Positions 1-11,507 of a stretch of 64,000 nucleotides of DNA are shown piece by piece. Position numbers and translations under genes: made by a program. Location of the stretch: assembly GCA_018806985.1 (NCBI GenBank), contig JADANN010000302.1, positions 496,001-560,000 on the forward strand. The letters are read 5' to 3'. The notes under the pieces were generated by a model. That model searched no databases. It saw only the letters and a program-made list of their open reading frames with translations, and was not told the origin of the DNA. This DNA is from Angiostrongylus vasorum (lineage: Eukaryota > Nematoda > Chromadorea > Rhabditida > Metastrongylidae). Position 1 is the stretch's first letter. Each line of letters starts with the position of its first letter.

Positions 1-500
1 AATAAAATAGTCCATAGATTTTATTCCGATCTTCTAAACAGCCAGTCCAATTGCCTCCATACCATCACGGAGGATGAATATGTTGTCGCAAGCGTTCTCC
101 TGTCCCAAGTTCGATATTCTGGTCTTGTTGATGAGAACGAGAACAGCAGCTTGTCAGACCAGGAGGACTCGAACATCTGAAGAATCTGCCACGACTCCTC
201 AGCATAATACTAGTTCAACTCTCCACACCTTACATATTAGCATGCTAGACATTCAAGAAAAAACAGCACGGCGTCGTTATTGCGCAAAAAACTTATCTAA
301 ACAACATCAGCTACTAGCACCTAATCTTCGTGCTGTCTATCCTCTAAAAGCTCTTTTCCTGAGTCATTCGTAACAGGATTGACAGTAGATGAAAACCATC
401 CATTCGGAAGGTGTTCGGAAGGTAGTTTAGCACGAAGGACTATATCCACACTATAGTGAATGTCAGTGAGATAAGAAAGGGTACGAGATGAACAAGATGT
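1..500. other. Unassigned sequence
   Basis: No recognisable coding exon, RNA gene or member of the repeat families found elsewhere in this window. Short open frames here show no motif. Confidence 0.5.
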
Positions 501-504
501 CACT

Positions 505-1115
505 TTGTCTCATTTCCATCGATTTAAAAAATGCGTCCGATTCGGATTAAGCAAGCAGATATGCAAGCTCTGGACAGCGAGGACAAGTACATGAAAAACT
601 TTTCCTAGCTGTGTAGCAATTTTACCATTATTATTGCTCAGTTATAACCGAAAATGCTTACAACCACCTTCAGGGAAGAACTGGAATTAAGCTGCATGTG
701 AGAATCGCCGGTGAGCAGATATACACCTTCATTTTGCTTATCGCTTTGTTCTTATAAGCAATGGTAAAGAAGAACGAATCCTGGCTGATTTTGACGGCGT
801 TTATGAAAAAAAACTAATACTCTGCCTAACCTTTAAAAAACGAAACGGAGGCTTTTACGCAAAAAGGATTAGTTTCTGATGCTCCACTAACGTTCAAAGG
901 AGCGAACATTTCTTAACGATTCAGTTATGTCGATGCGAGTATCGAAGCGAAAGTCACGAATAGTTGGCCCAAGAGCTGAACAGGGGGAAGCAAGCAGTTT
1001 TGAGAGCTTTCAAGGGGATCGAAGATGTAATGTTTGTGAGGACAAAGAACAAACTACTACGTGCCCACTACTAAATGGTATGGTCGTTTTTTTTTGCCTA
1101 TACGTACATCTCGGG
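505..1115 (+). mobile_element. RTE-clade retrotransposon remnant (reverse transcriptase, 3' half)
   Basis: Degenerate reverse transcriptase of an RTE-type non-LTR retrotransposon, broken by many stops and frameshifts. The clearest part is near 855-900, where one frame reads VSDAPLTFKGANIS, which matches the region after the catalytic palm in nematode RTE elements. It is followed by a basic stretch and the equivalent of the conserved KKTKN...HL segment near 1,010-1,070. A weaker match to the palm start (LISIDLKNASDS) lies near 505-545. The same element type recurs at 61.15-61.91 kb. The assignment is from recognition of the protein family, with no alignment score behind it. Not functional. Confidence 0.5.
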
Positions 1116-2735
1116 AATCTGTAAGCTACATAAGCGGCATGAAGGACCGATCAGTGCTATCGAATGTGCTTTTTAGGAAGTAGTGCTATGAGCACCGCGT
1201 ACTACCCTAGCAGCAGTGAAAACGCCAAAAACCTATGATCACGAGTCATTAGCGGTGAGACCCAAAGAGAACAACAAGAAAACCACCGATTAAATGTTTA
1301 AGTTCACGAAGGCATGAAAAGAACTTAGAACTCTCCATGTCCTCCTCTAGTTGGCAGAACCTACTAAGCAACTTTGGTAGGCGACAGAGAGAAATAAAGA
1401 TTTTATTGACGCCCGCTCAAACTGCCTTCTTATCAACGCGGAGGACAGAGATAATACGACTAAAGGAAGGGGCAATAGTGGTTATTCACTGAAACCGCAA
1501 ACGATGAGGAAAGGAAAGAGTCCGTGCCAAGCTAGTCCATCACATGCGTAAAATAACCAGATGGCTACCGCGTTCGAATAACTCATAGGTGCCAAACAGC
1601 ATGTCAACTTCGCAAAGTCCATCAGCACTGGAGGGTCAACGCAGACCTTCCATCATTTTCTCAATATCTTCCTAGTCTGGGCGCCGCACTAGCAACATCA
1701 TACATGATTCCTACACCCTTATAGCATGCCCACTTTTATTCTTAATTGACGACAATCTAGAAAAAAAATTACTCGGAATGTTACGAATAATCCTATGATC
1801 CAACAAGAGTTGACAACTGCTTGCGATAAAAATATGGGAGTACTGACACAGCTGACACAGTTGTAAGAAGACAAAATCGCTCAAAATCGAGAAAACAGCC
1901 TCAGAACACTCTTACACCGAACTCATCCGTCAGTCAGCAATGCGAGCAAGAGGGGTCAACAGCCCAGAGGTCGAGTTTCAAGTTTCACATGCGGTTAGCG
2001 TTTCGTCACGATTTTGAATGTCAATGGATGAAAACTAAGTAATGAAAAGAAATTTGTGTTTTGCATCTGTAACATCAAAGGACCCACACTAACTTCTACA
2101 TTGACGCCCTTCTGGAAGTTGTAGAATATATATTTTATGTGACTGCCTTACCGTAGTTCAAATGCTTAACACCGAAAAATGTCTCTCCACGTATGATGAA
2201 CACAACGGTATATACTGGTCCTGTCGAGAAAACAACAAAAGTTTGAAAATCAATGAAGTCACTCTTTTTTGTATCACAATCATCCATCGTCAGTAGATTT
2301 CAACCACTTCACACTGCATTGCTTCGCTTCAAGAAGCTCAGGAAAAAAAGTATTAGAACGGGAATGAATCATTTGCTGAGGCTAATACTTTAGAGAGAAG
2401 GCACGTAATCGCTGGAGATGCGATCATCCGAGTGGCACTTTTCATATATGTAACCATCTGAGACTTTTGCTTTCGCTCAGATCTCTAATGAACCCGATCA
2501 CATACCCTTCCTTGTAACAACTCCACTGAGACAGTTGAAAAACAACCAATGCCATCGTAACAAAGGAGGATTGCAATGAATACAGTAAGAACGTTTTCAA
2601 CAAATCCTTCTCCGAGAAGATCAGCATAGCCAGTTCATCTGGATACTTACAAATATATGAAAAGAGGACTGAATTTGCCTCCCATTCGAAAGGAAGGCAG
2701 TAAATCACGCAGAGCAATTATCAGTTGTTGAGAAT
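1116..2735. other. Unassigned sequence
   Basis: Possibly a further decayed continuation of the RTE remnant up to about 1,450, but I cannot align it. Beyond that I see no gene, RNA or repeat family. Confidence 0.4.
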
Positions 2736-2739
2736 TATT

Positions 2740-2995
2740 GCAAGAGAACATATACGGTGTAATGGAAGGTGCAGGATTGAAGCAGAATGGACGAAAGAAT
2801 TTCAGTAGCTATGGTAGGAAGCTGCAGAGGTTGGAAAAAGCATTCGCGAAGCCCACAGAAACTTCGCTAATCACAAAGCCAAGATGGTTGCACTTCGACG
2901 TCCAAACGGAGCGGTTACAGCGTCCAGAAAGGCGACAGAGAAAATCATTCACGATCACTACCGTGCTATTTTTTCAAGAAAGGTAGTCTCGTTTA
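2740..2995 (+). mobile_element. RTE-clade retrotransposon remnant (linker before the RT domain)
   Basis: From 2,830 one frame reads SIREAHRNFANHKAKM, then LRRPNGAVTASRKATEKI and IHDHYRAIFS. This is the linker between endonuclease and reverse transcriptase typical of nematode RTE elements. Upstream bases (2,740-2,829) fit the same element in shifted frames. The fragment ends without the following RT palm. Not functional; the plus strand is the element's sense strand. Confidence 0.65.
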
Positions 2996-3655
2996 TTTTC
3001 TCTGCTCTGGCATTATCATATCGTCAACACACCCTTTCTGACACCGTTCAATAACAATTCGGTGATAGGTTTACCGCCACTGAATCTTCCAGAACAACGG
3101 TGATTCATGGAGTGGGTGCAGTTTTATTTCAGATGACAAATTTGAACGCCTTTCCAACTCTAATGATTTTACCTAAGTATGAACTCACTAACCTATGATT
3201 TCCATGGATCTATATCATAGTTCGACACTCACGTACGTTTACTTACCACGCTGAAAGAGTAAGCAATAATTTTATAACCAAATATGAAAACGTACTTGGA
3301 TTGCAAAAAGATGAAAACGGTTCAGGGAATGGAACGGTGTGGGTGAGAAAAAAATTATAACATTGCCACTCAACTGATCATGTACACAGCAAAGCAATTT
3401 ACAACTTTTTGAGGTGCACGGGTGGAACTGAACATGTCAGCGTCTGCTGCTTTTAACTACCAAGAAAGAATCAGAAATTTCGATAGTTCCACTTGTTACA
3501 AGTACAAGAGCGTAGCACAAGAAAGATGATGGAATCACGAGACTGCGGTAGAAGGAGGGGATACTACAGGAAGTAACTTGCGATCCGCAGCAGAATATCT
3601 ATTTAACCATAGTTTTGTTGACTAGACAAGATCTTTTAGAACGACTGAAAAAAAT
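2996..3655. other. Unassigned sequence
   Basis: AT-rich. No gene or repeat family recognised. Confidence 0.5.
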
Positions 3656-3658
3656 GGG

Positions 3659-4123
3659 TTACGGTATCTTCATGGTAACCCTACCACCGTCACTCTTCAG
3701 GAACTTCACCAATATAGGCATAAATCTGGTAATAGAACGGCGATCTTCTATACAATTCTTACAGTCCAAAGTAGTATAATGGGCTCGAAACAACATAGTG
3801 AACACAGTGGTATTAGCTATTGGTGGAATTTCACATAAAACACATAAGTTATTGCTATTTCCGCCTGCGAAAACGACGAATGTCGTTGGTCGATATGATG
3901 GTTTTTTGCAAGCGGTACGCTTTCCCTTTGCACGTTGCCCTGTACGATTCGATAAGAGATCGTTGAACTGTTCTCCTTCAGTGCCTTTTTCGATTACTAA
4001 GCAAAGACGTTGTTGAGAAACAGATTTATTCGACTGACGTTTCGAAGTCTTCATCTTCTCCAGAGGCGGTTTGATTCGAGACGATGGTCCACAGCTGGTT
4101 GTTGTCGCGATATTGTTGTTCAT
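3659..4123 (-). pseudogene. Open frame of 154 codons, possibly retroelement-derived
   Basis: A 154-residue open frame on the minus strand. It has a basic, Ser/Lys-rich first third and later a short Cys pattern (LCVLCE ... DCKNC) that loosely recalls gag-like zinc-binding regions of LTR retroelements. The knuckle spacing is not canonical and the histidine is not in place. Its 5' end overlaps a hammerhead-derived PLE arm (4,020-4,230), so the reading frame probably begins in repeat DNA. It may be chance. No splice-supported gene model around it. Confidence 0.2.
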
Positions 4124-4230
4124 TGGGTCCCATTGAGCTGATTCCAGTGGAGGGTAGCATCGCTCGAAAGCAGATCTTCACTCGGCGGTGTCGTTTCATA
4201 TGGATAGCTGTTGATCGTTTCCAGCCTGCA
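4020..4230 (-). repeat. Solo PLE-related arm (subfamily 4), hammerhead-derived
   Basis: Contains the inverted core signature GACGTTTCGAAGTC followed by CTTCTCCAGA, then the shared downstream block around CGATGGTCCACAG. The same block is seen at 38.6, 41.4 and 51.2 kb. On the minus strand it reads as a decayed CUGNAGA / GAAAC / GUC motif. No partner arm was found nearby. Confidence 0.5.
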
Positions 4231-5034
4231 ATATGATCGATTTTGGGCGGGCAATGCATTCTGAAAATCAACTATTTTTCAAAAACTGTTCGTCCTTCAT
4301 TTCGTCCTTCAGTTCGGGCTAATAGAAAACTGCCGATAATCACATTACAATGCATATGTTCTCAGCGAAACATCTTTACATAAACATGTACTATTGCGCC
4401 ATTGATCCCGCGCAGCTGTATGCTGAAGCACGTGAAGTGCGATGGTTAAAGTTACTACCCCATGCAAATGTTATTTTACGCTCGATCACACGCTTCTGCT
4501 AAACGAAGCCTCCACCCATCTGAAGTATACGAACGCTTACTTAATAGATCGGTAAGACCACGTGAATCAGTACAAAAGCACATAGGCATCTCTTTCTATG
4601 ATGCTTGAAGAAGTCGAATGCATGATTCAACCCTTACTGATCGGTCAACACCAAACGAGCTGACGCCTATTCATTCTTTTTTACAAACTACGGAAAAACA
4701 TGTGACGCCTTTCTTTTAGTCGTCTCAAGTATAGAACCGCGCTGTTTTTTTCTTCTCTTTTTTTTGTTTTAAGCGACCTGCCTTCACATCTACTGTGCGG
4801 ATTCCAGAGTTTCTCCATTCGTCTCCTGACATCTATCGTCCACGAAGATCTTCTTTTTCTTCTTTTCGTATGTACCTTCGGCTGCTGCTGCTTGAGGGTC
4901 TTCCTTTTGTCCTGTGTCATTGAATGGTCGAATCGATTCTTCCTGAAGTCCTGGTATAGTTGGACTACAGCGTTCCTACGGGGATTGTAGAAAGTTAACG
5001 TTCTCTAGACAAGCCTGCTAGCAATTTTTCAATC
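4231..5034. other. Mostly unassigned; family A tail fragment at 4,605-4,660
   Basis: A short plus-strand fragment of the SINE A 3' end (GAAGTCGAATGCATG, then a degenerate GATTGATCAAC) lies at 4,605-4,660. A pyrimidine-rich tract spans about 4,735-4,870. Nothing else recognised. Confidence 0.4.
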
Positions 5035-5037
5035 CCG

Positions 5038-5135
5038 GAGGGATGAGAGGTTTGTTCGGCCCGAAGCGGGGTCGAACCTACCCTATTTTCGTGATGAACG
5101 ACATCACTACCTCTAAGCTAGCAACCCCCCAAACT
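5038..5135 (-). repeat. tRNA-like sequence
   Basis: On the minus strand there is an A-box-like GCTTAGAGGTAGTG and, about 35 nt on, a good B box GGTTCGACCCC. The T stem does not pair well and the anticodon arm is irregular, so this is a tRNA pseudogene or SINE head and not a working tRNA gene. Confidence 0.35.
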
Positions 5136-5425
5136 CCACTGCATTCTTTATTAGTCTCGATAGAATGTTCCCGTCCTAGGAATAACATGAGAGAAATACT
5201 GGGCTTTTGGTAGAAGAGAACTTGCGAGTTTCAGCGTTAGATCTGCTTCATTCCCGTGAAACTGGCGAGCTATGATTTCTTAACAGTAATAATAATTTTT
5301 TTCAATAGATCCGAATTCTTTTTAAGCAGTTGACACCGTTCTTGATCAATGATTAGTCCTTAGACCAATAGCGGCTAAGTTAATAGTTAGAAGCTTATGA
5401 TTATAAATATTACCATGAAGAATGA

Positions 5426-5692
5426 GGGCACGTGCAGCGTAGTGGTCCGAGGCGCCTTGCAACACAGTGTAGTATCGATGCTTGCCCTCCAAGCTCACCA
5501 AGCCTTCGATCCCTCTGGGTCGGCAAATTCGTACCAGATTTGTCTGAGAGGATGCCAGAATTGGCTCAATACATCGGTAGGTCACCGTAAAGGCAAGATA
5601 TGCGTTCAATCACCTCCAGCAGATGCTTAATGAAGTCAAATGCATGGCGCATCCTTCAGCGATTGATCAACACCGAGAGCTTTATATTATCC
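5426..5692 (+). repeat. SINE family A copy
   Basis: tRNA-derived SINE. Head GGGCACGTGCAGCGTAGTGG (A box), then the family core (GGTCGGCAAATT, AATACATCGGTAGG, GCATGGCGCATC) and a TTTATATTATCC tail. The B box is decayed. Confidence 0.8.
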
Positions 5693-6644
5693 TTCACATT
5701 ACATGACCTCACGTTACATGTATTACACTGTGTGAATCCCACTCTTCTTCCATTCAGTTCGAACTTTTTGCGAAAAAAAAATAGCGTGAAGAATATGTTC
5801 AGATTAGTTATAGTGAATAGTTTAAGCTACTCGTCTCTAGCACTATTTATGTAACTGATAAGATTTTCTTTGCAGAGATCGCATTTTGTTCCCACACTTC
5901 CTAACTTTGACCATGTATTCCTAAATTGTGGACATTCTTCCTCACTCTTCGTTCTCTATGTCTAACATCTGTATCGAGTATGTTCCTCTCTCTTACGACA
6001 CGCTTTCTAACACGATCCGGCACCACGATAAATGGACGAGTGTGATTTATGGAATCAATGAGTTCGAAATCCCTGAAGACGATATCGATTGAAGTACAGA
6101 GTTGAAGGAGCGGTGGTGGATACGTCAGAAATCGGTAAGATCCACTTGCAGAAGGATGCAAAAGACTTTTTATTTACTTTTTTCTAGAAGATATTTTGTA
6201 GCATCTCCCTCAAAGCGAGTAATTTATGCAGAGCAGATGTTAATTCCCAACGCCAAGGTCAGAAATACGGATCGTGTAAGAAAGTGCAATGAGGTGCTTG
6301 TGTTGAACACAAAAAATTGACCCATTGTGTTGAAGGTCAGCAATTTCCTCTCTTTTATTGAAGAAGAAAAAAATTGGTAGGAAATTTACTGGGAAAAGTG
6401 AGAATTTGGTGAACGATCGCATGGATTCGGTATGGTACTATAGATCAATCCTATGAAACCAACAACCATCTTCTACTCGAGTTCAGAAAAAAGAGCGTAA
6501 AATAGCATGAAAAAAGGTATAAATCCTTAAATTCTTATTAGGGGGCATTTATGGAAACCGTTGGTGTTAACATGCCAAACGCTGAAATGGTTGCGTGAGT
6601 CATTGCAACGAGAAGACCTCCCGGTGTATAAAATCACTACTTTT
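5693..6644. other. Unassigned sequence
   Basis: No exon, RNA gene or known window repeat recognised. Confidence 0.45.
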
Positions 6645-6783
6645 GCCCTTCCAGATTAGACTGGTTCCAATTTACTGAGACCCGAAAATGAGGGGCTTCT
6701 TAGCTCTAGCACCCGTGTCAATAACCACTAGGTTGATGCAGGGCACCTCTAGCCACTGCGCTATATTTGGACCAGAGATATTT
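6645..6783 (-). repeat. SINE family A copy, degenerate
   Basis: Read on the minus strand: TATAGCGCAGTGGCTAGAGG (A box), a CCCTGCA stretch, and AATTGGAACCAGTCTAATC, which is the equivalent of the family block AATTGGTACCAGACTTGTC. The 3' half is missing. Confidence 0.55.
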
Positions 6784-6989
6784 GTGTAGATATAATGTGT
6801 TACTGCAGATTCTTTTATACTATTAAAGAACCAACATAGTAGTGCTTCAACTTAACTGTCACAGGTTTTCGAAGATATGAGTTATACAGCAAAGAACCAA
6901 AGAAATTTGAATATATATTGCGATAGCCAACGTCACGATGTTCAAAGCGGACTGCCACCTTGGACGGCTCCTGCGCAAGAGAGAAACGA

Positions 6990-7047
6990 GTGGAAATTGT
7001 GCTGGGACCAGTACTACTAGTGAAGATTGGCCATCCAAGTATCCAAC
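6990..7047 (+). repeat. Family C repeat, 3' end fragment
   Basis: TGTGCTGGGACCAGTACTAC, then TAGTGAAGATTGGCCATCC and AAGTATCC match the conserved 3' end of family C. Confidence 0.6.
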
Positions 7048-7715
7048 TGAGTAAAACGATAGGTGTCCATGAAAATATGAAAACAACACTACGAAAAAGA
7101 AGCTTTGCAAGAGGAAAAAAGGAAGATGAAATCATTCACGACAGAGAACGCTCTTAGTTCTACAACGTGATTTGCCACATAACAAGAGCTACAAAAAATT
7201 GTTTATCAACATTGAATTGAGAGCGACCACAGTTCAATTCCACTGAAAAAAAAGTGAAACGATCTAGGTCCCACACTTAAATCGCAAAAACAAAACGAAT
7301 GCTTTCTACTTCACTTTTTTCTCAAAACAACTACCATTACAGACGATCGTTTATTTGTTATTTGTAAACGCACGCCACTTTTCGTACAATTCCTACCAGG
7401 ACCGCGTGCGTCCTTCACGACGATTACGGTCAATTGCCCAGCCGACTGATGCGTGTTTTCGATAACAGGGAAAAAAAGCTCTCGCATATTTTTTAGAGCA
7501 CACTATCCTGAATTTCTGATTTCTCGTAAGAATTCAAACATTTAAACACTCAAGGACTCAAAATCATGAAAACGGTAGAAATTCACTGCGCTTTGTCCTT
7601 TTTATGTAACAAGATAGGAGTGATTTCGTACTTAAAATGGGAAACTAAACAAGTTAACAGGGTCAAAGTCTTTATTCACTGCCTGTTACAATTTTTCACC
7701 ACCGTGTATTTTCTG
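7048..7715. other. Unassigned sequence
   Basis: No gene or repeat family recognised. Confidence 0.45.
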
Positions 7716-7925
7716 TGATAGAACCACAATGATACAGAGATATTTGCAAAACTAGGACTTCAAGCCAGATCGAACCGTGGATGACCTTTCCGGGAGCACA
7801 GGTGTTACCGACTACACCACTGAGTTCCATGTTCAGCTTTTCGCTCTGCCAGTTTTTTTATCCTAATGGTGCCGTCAGCAACCACCCGTCAACGGGAATG
7901 ATCTGGGAGGCACAAATCGACATGG
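7716..7925 (-). repeat. Family B' repeat (tRNA-related)
   Basis: Same layout as the 22.5-kb copy: GAGATATTTGCAAAACTAGG, a minus-strand B-box region (AGATCGAACC on the plus strand), CTTTCCGGGAGCAC, then the shared end CACCCGTCAACGGGAATGA. The internal Pol III boxes are on the minus strand. Confidence 0.65.
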
Positions 7926-8760
7926 CTGGCTTTCTTTTGATATCATAATCATAAGAAACTTTGCAAGACCGTCTTTTTCCAATACTATTACATATTCTAA
8001 TGTTTGACAGCTTAGGTATTTAAGGTGTTTTTTGATATGTGTAATAGAACTATCGTTTGTAGTTTCTGTGCTCCAAACAGCATGAAGCTGGGCGCGGGAA
8101 ACGGCCGTTTTTAAACCAATTTTCATCGATGGCGTACGTGATTCCTGTATACCATCTAAATCGTGGTGCTGTTTCGAGGTTATCTGTAGATATTTGATGT
8201 CTTCCCATATTTACCGACAATTCAGTTTTTAGAGCGTTTTCAAGCGTTGTTTAGACCTAATGTTTATCTTTGGACTTCAGGTCACTTATTTCTTAATGTG
8301 TCTTAGTATCAAAAATTAATTGATCCTCATCGCTAATATCCTTATGTGATTGCTCTTCTTGATTCATATCCTTATCATCATTCTTGCTCGTTACTTTTTA
8401 ATCTCTCTTAGCTTACTCCATAGGGACTTTCGTTGTATGATGACATCACGTGCCCATCTTTTTTCAATACAAATCGTAGGTTTTTATGGTGTATTGCTTT
8501 TTATACTCGTATCTACTGATCGTAATTTAGCCGTTTCTCCTCCACTGAATCGTAGATGATTCATACTGGGAAAATACGGATGTTTAGGAACGTGGGTTCT
8601 ACTGTTTTCCTACATCGGATCGACAGGCAGATATGGTTGATAACGAAGTAAAGAAACAACTACATGCTGTGAGTTTTTTCTAAGTTATCTTCTTACTTTG
8701 TTGTTTCATACGTTGTCTCTTTACATCTGGATATATAATATTCGTGCTTATTCATGGCAG
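7926..8760. other. Unassigned sequence
   Basis: No gene or repeat family recognised. Confidence 0.45.
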
Positions 8761-8891
8761 GAGCGCTAGTGGCGCAGTGCTCGGGGACGCCCTCCTATGC
8801 ACATGGGATTGATACCCAATTCCCAGGCTCACTAAGTCCTCCATCCCTCAGAGATTGATCAACGATAAAAGCTTTATTCTTTATCCTTTAT
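8761..8891 (+). repeat. SINE family A copy, internally deleted
   Basis: Head (GCTAGTGGCGCAGTG) is joined almost directly to the 3' end (CAGAGATTGATCAACG ... GCTTTATTCTTTATCC); about 130 bp of the middle is missing. A second, similarly deleted copy follows 55 bp later. Confidence 0.75.
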
Positions 8892-8945
8892 TCATGGAAT
8901 CGTAGATATAGACATAAATGATAGTCGTATACGGTATTCGATGTA

Positions 8946-9075
8946 GCCCATAAGCGCAGTGGTCGAAGACGCACTATAATACGCATGGGACCGATCACAG
9001 TGCTCCAGGCCCACCAAACCCTCCAATCCCTCCGGGATTTATCAACTCCGAAAGCTTTACCCCTTATCCTTTATT
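8946..9075 (+). repeat. SINE family A copy, internally deleted
   Basis: AAGCGCAGTGGTCGAAGACG head, then the CCCTCCGGGATTTATCAAC junction and a TTTACCCCTTATCC tail. It has the same internal deletion as the copy at 8.76 kb, and both are followed by TTTATTCATGG, so they may derive from a shortened source or a local duplication. Confidence 0.75.
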
Positions 9076-10116
9076 CATGGCACCATCGAAATAAAGATGG
9101 ATGTGCTTACGAGTATGGTTCCTTATATCGTGATCTGTCTACAAAACCTTAGATCTCCACTCACGATGATTTAACGGAATTTGACAGTATCTTGTTTATT
9201 CAACAGCAAACATAGCGTTGCTTGCAGTAGCACCAATAACCTGGGAAGTGGGTTTTCACCAGTATATTGTATTCAGTTGCCTTTTTTGTAAAGTTGAACA
9301 AGAGAAGTTGTGGGCCTCATCCTCTTAAAGGTTTTTCGATTTCTATCATATTTCTTACCTTTATACACTTTGCATTTCTTTGTTTTTTTTAATTTGAGCT
9401 TACTTTTCATTTTGACATAACAGCATAATTACTTCAAGGTGCTTGACCGCTGTTTTCATTGCGAAAATAAGAAATGATAAAAAATAACAATGGTGATGGT
9501 AAGAGAACGAGTATGACAAGAATGATGGTGGTGATAGGAGAATGAGAATAATAGGAATAAGAAAACATCTGTTGCTGCTTCCTTTGACATAGCTGTGATG
9601 AAGCTAGTTTTCCAACAACAGACGATAATTTCTCGGTCACTGGAATATCTAAGGAGTTCAATCCTTTATGGATTTATAAATAAGCCTTTTCTATATCGCA
9701 GTAATCTCATTCATATGTTCTAGGCTGTGTTCCGTCTAATTTAAATGTTTAGATTCAAAGCTTTCAAAAACGTGGAACTTAGGTTTTTAGAAATTCCAAC
9801 GAAATAGCACCATCTGAAAACTTAAACGATACATTATGACACCATCGTGTCATGCCGGTCGAAATTTGTTTAACTTCTTTTGTCTTCAAAGTACCTGCCT
9901 TGGAGAAGAAATACAGGAAGAAAAGGTTTCGTTGGACCCAGGAAATCACGATTTCGTGATAGTGAAAGAAGTGAGGCTGTATCTTGCAGATAAAAATTCT
10001 CGAATAGGCTTTATTGGAACTAAGAAGGTTCGTTACCGGTTGAAATATGCTGGTACAAAATTGAAATCGGCCGTTGCTTTCGCATCGTATGACTCCTGTA
10101 GAGGTCACATCATCAA
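9076..10116. other. Unassigned sequence
   Basis: Contains a 117-codon plus-strand open frame (9,836-10,189) whose end runs into a SINE; no domain recognised and probably chance. Nothing else seen. Confidence 0.4.
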
Positions 10117-10380
10117 AAAGGATAAAAGGGTTAGAGCTGTCGACGTTGATCAATCCCTTTGGAGTATGCCATGCATTCGACTTCAATAAGTATCGCTGGA
10201 GGTGATTGAATGCATATCTGGCTTTTTGTAATGATTCGCGATGGCCTATCGATGTATCGATTTGGCGCTGCTATTCTCCCAGACAAGTCTGGTACCAATT
10301 TGCCAACCCCGGAAGGACGGAAGGTTCTATGAGCCTTGCGCGCAGAGATCGACCCCTTGTGTGCTGCAGGACGTCGTCGT
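10117..10380 (-). repeat. SINE family A copy
   Basis: Starts with the inverted tail AAAAAGGATAAAAGG, then the family blocks in reverse (GCCATGCATTCGACTTC, CTCCCAGACAAGTCTGG, CCAATTTGCC). The tRNA-like head is at the right end and is degraded. Confidence 0.8.
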
Positions 10381-10425
10381 AGATATGTTAAAATCTCATG
10401 AAATAATTGATGGTGATAAATCTAT

Positions 10426-10808
10426 CCTCCCTACAGTTTACCGCCTCATCGTGGCTGGGAGGTGTTCCTGGGTGTTGGACTGCGGTGTACAGCGGAGGGA
10501 ATCGTCATTTTCCCGGGTGGATCTCCCAAGCAGAGAAGGAGTCCGGCGTTTCCATTAGTAATCCTAGCTAGGAGTAAACCGATATCAGGATCCACCACCG
10601 TCCTGGTATGAAACTAGTCGCATGGTGGCAAATCTCCCTCTGATCCACAAGGGCTGCGACTGCTTGTGGTGGTGAAGACCTGGGGTAGGCTTTGGCCAGG
10701 CTGTCCTCGGAATTCCAGGGAACCATAATGGCTTAACCAGCAAATCTCCGAAAAAATGGTGATTATGCTGGGGCCTGCACAACTAGTGAGGACGGGCCGT
10801 TCAAGTAC
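10426..10808 (+). repeat. Family C repeat, near full length
   Basis: Begins CCTCCCTACAGTTTACCGCC, with the 5' foldback partner GGCTGGGAGG about 30 nt on. It then runs through the shared blocks GTATGAAACTAGTCGCATGG and CCAGCAAATCTCCG to the 3' end GTGAGGACGGGCCGTTCAAG. About 380 bp. Confidence 0.8.
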
Positions 10809-11230
10809 CATGTATGGTAAGTGTATCACTAGCACGATCACTGCTGGGGTTCTTTCCTTTTCTGGCAGTTGTACTGCTGTAATCCTGCGCCTTAGTGTTT
10901 TTCTCTCAGATTGAGGTTGATGCTAGTGTGAACAGTTTTGGCCCGTTGCACTCTCGTTGTGTACACCAAGTGCGATGTAATTGCTCTTAGATGGGTAGAC
11001 TCGTTCATTGTCATTGCGAAGTTAATGGAAAACTCGCCCGAAAAAGTAGAATCTTTCCTATTTGGTAGCACTAGTGACTTATTAGCCTTAAGAAGTTTAA
11101 AGTGGTTTTTAATAACAACGTTAGCTTGATTCGATAGTTGATATTTAATTTAGCATGAAGAGTTTTCAAAGATTTTAGCTAACGAATGAATACTTGCCAA
11201 TGGACTCACCATTATTTTTGCATTCTTTGC

Positions 11231-11490
11231 TGAACTTTACTGCGACACACACGCAGAATCGATCTCCCCGCCCATGACCCACCAAGCCTTCTATCCCTCC
11301 GGGGTCGGCAAATTGGTACCAGACTTGTATGGGAGGATGGCAGCACTGGCTCGATACATCGGTAGGCCACCACGAATTATTGTAAAGGCCAGATATGCAT
11401 TCATTCAGCTCCACGATACTTAATGAAGTCGAATTCATGGTGCATCCCTCAAGGATTGATCAACGCCGAGAGCTTTATCCTTTTTATGAG
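11231..11490 (+). repeat. SINE family A copy, 5' degraded, abutting a septin exon
   Basis: Family blocks GGGGTCGGCAAATTGGTACC, CGATACATCGGTAGGCCACC and GGATTGATCAACGCCGAGAG, then a TTTATCCTTTTT tail that ends only 17 bp before the 3' splice site of the first recognised septin exon. Confidence 0.8.
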
Positions 11491-11507
11491 CTTTTGCTGA
11501 ACTTTAG

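Noticed and set aside
5038..5135. Functional tRNA gene
   Set aside because: Good B box but the T stem and anticodon arm do not fold properly.
9836..10189. 117-codon plus-strand open frame as a gene
   Set aside because: Its last third is an antisense SINE A, no domain is visible, and no splice-supported neighbours exist.
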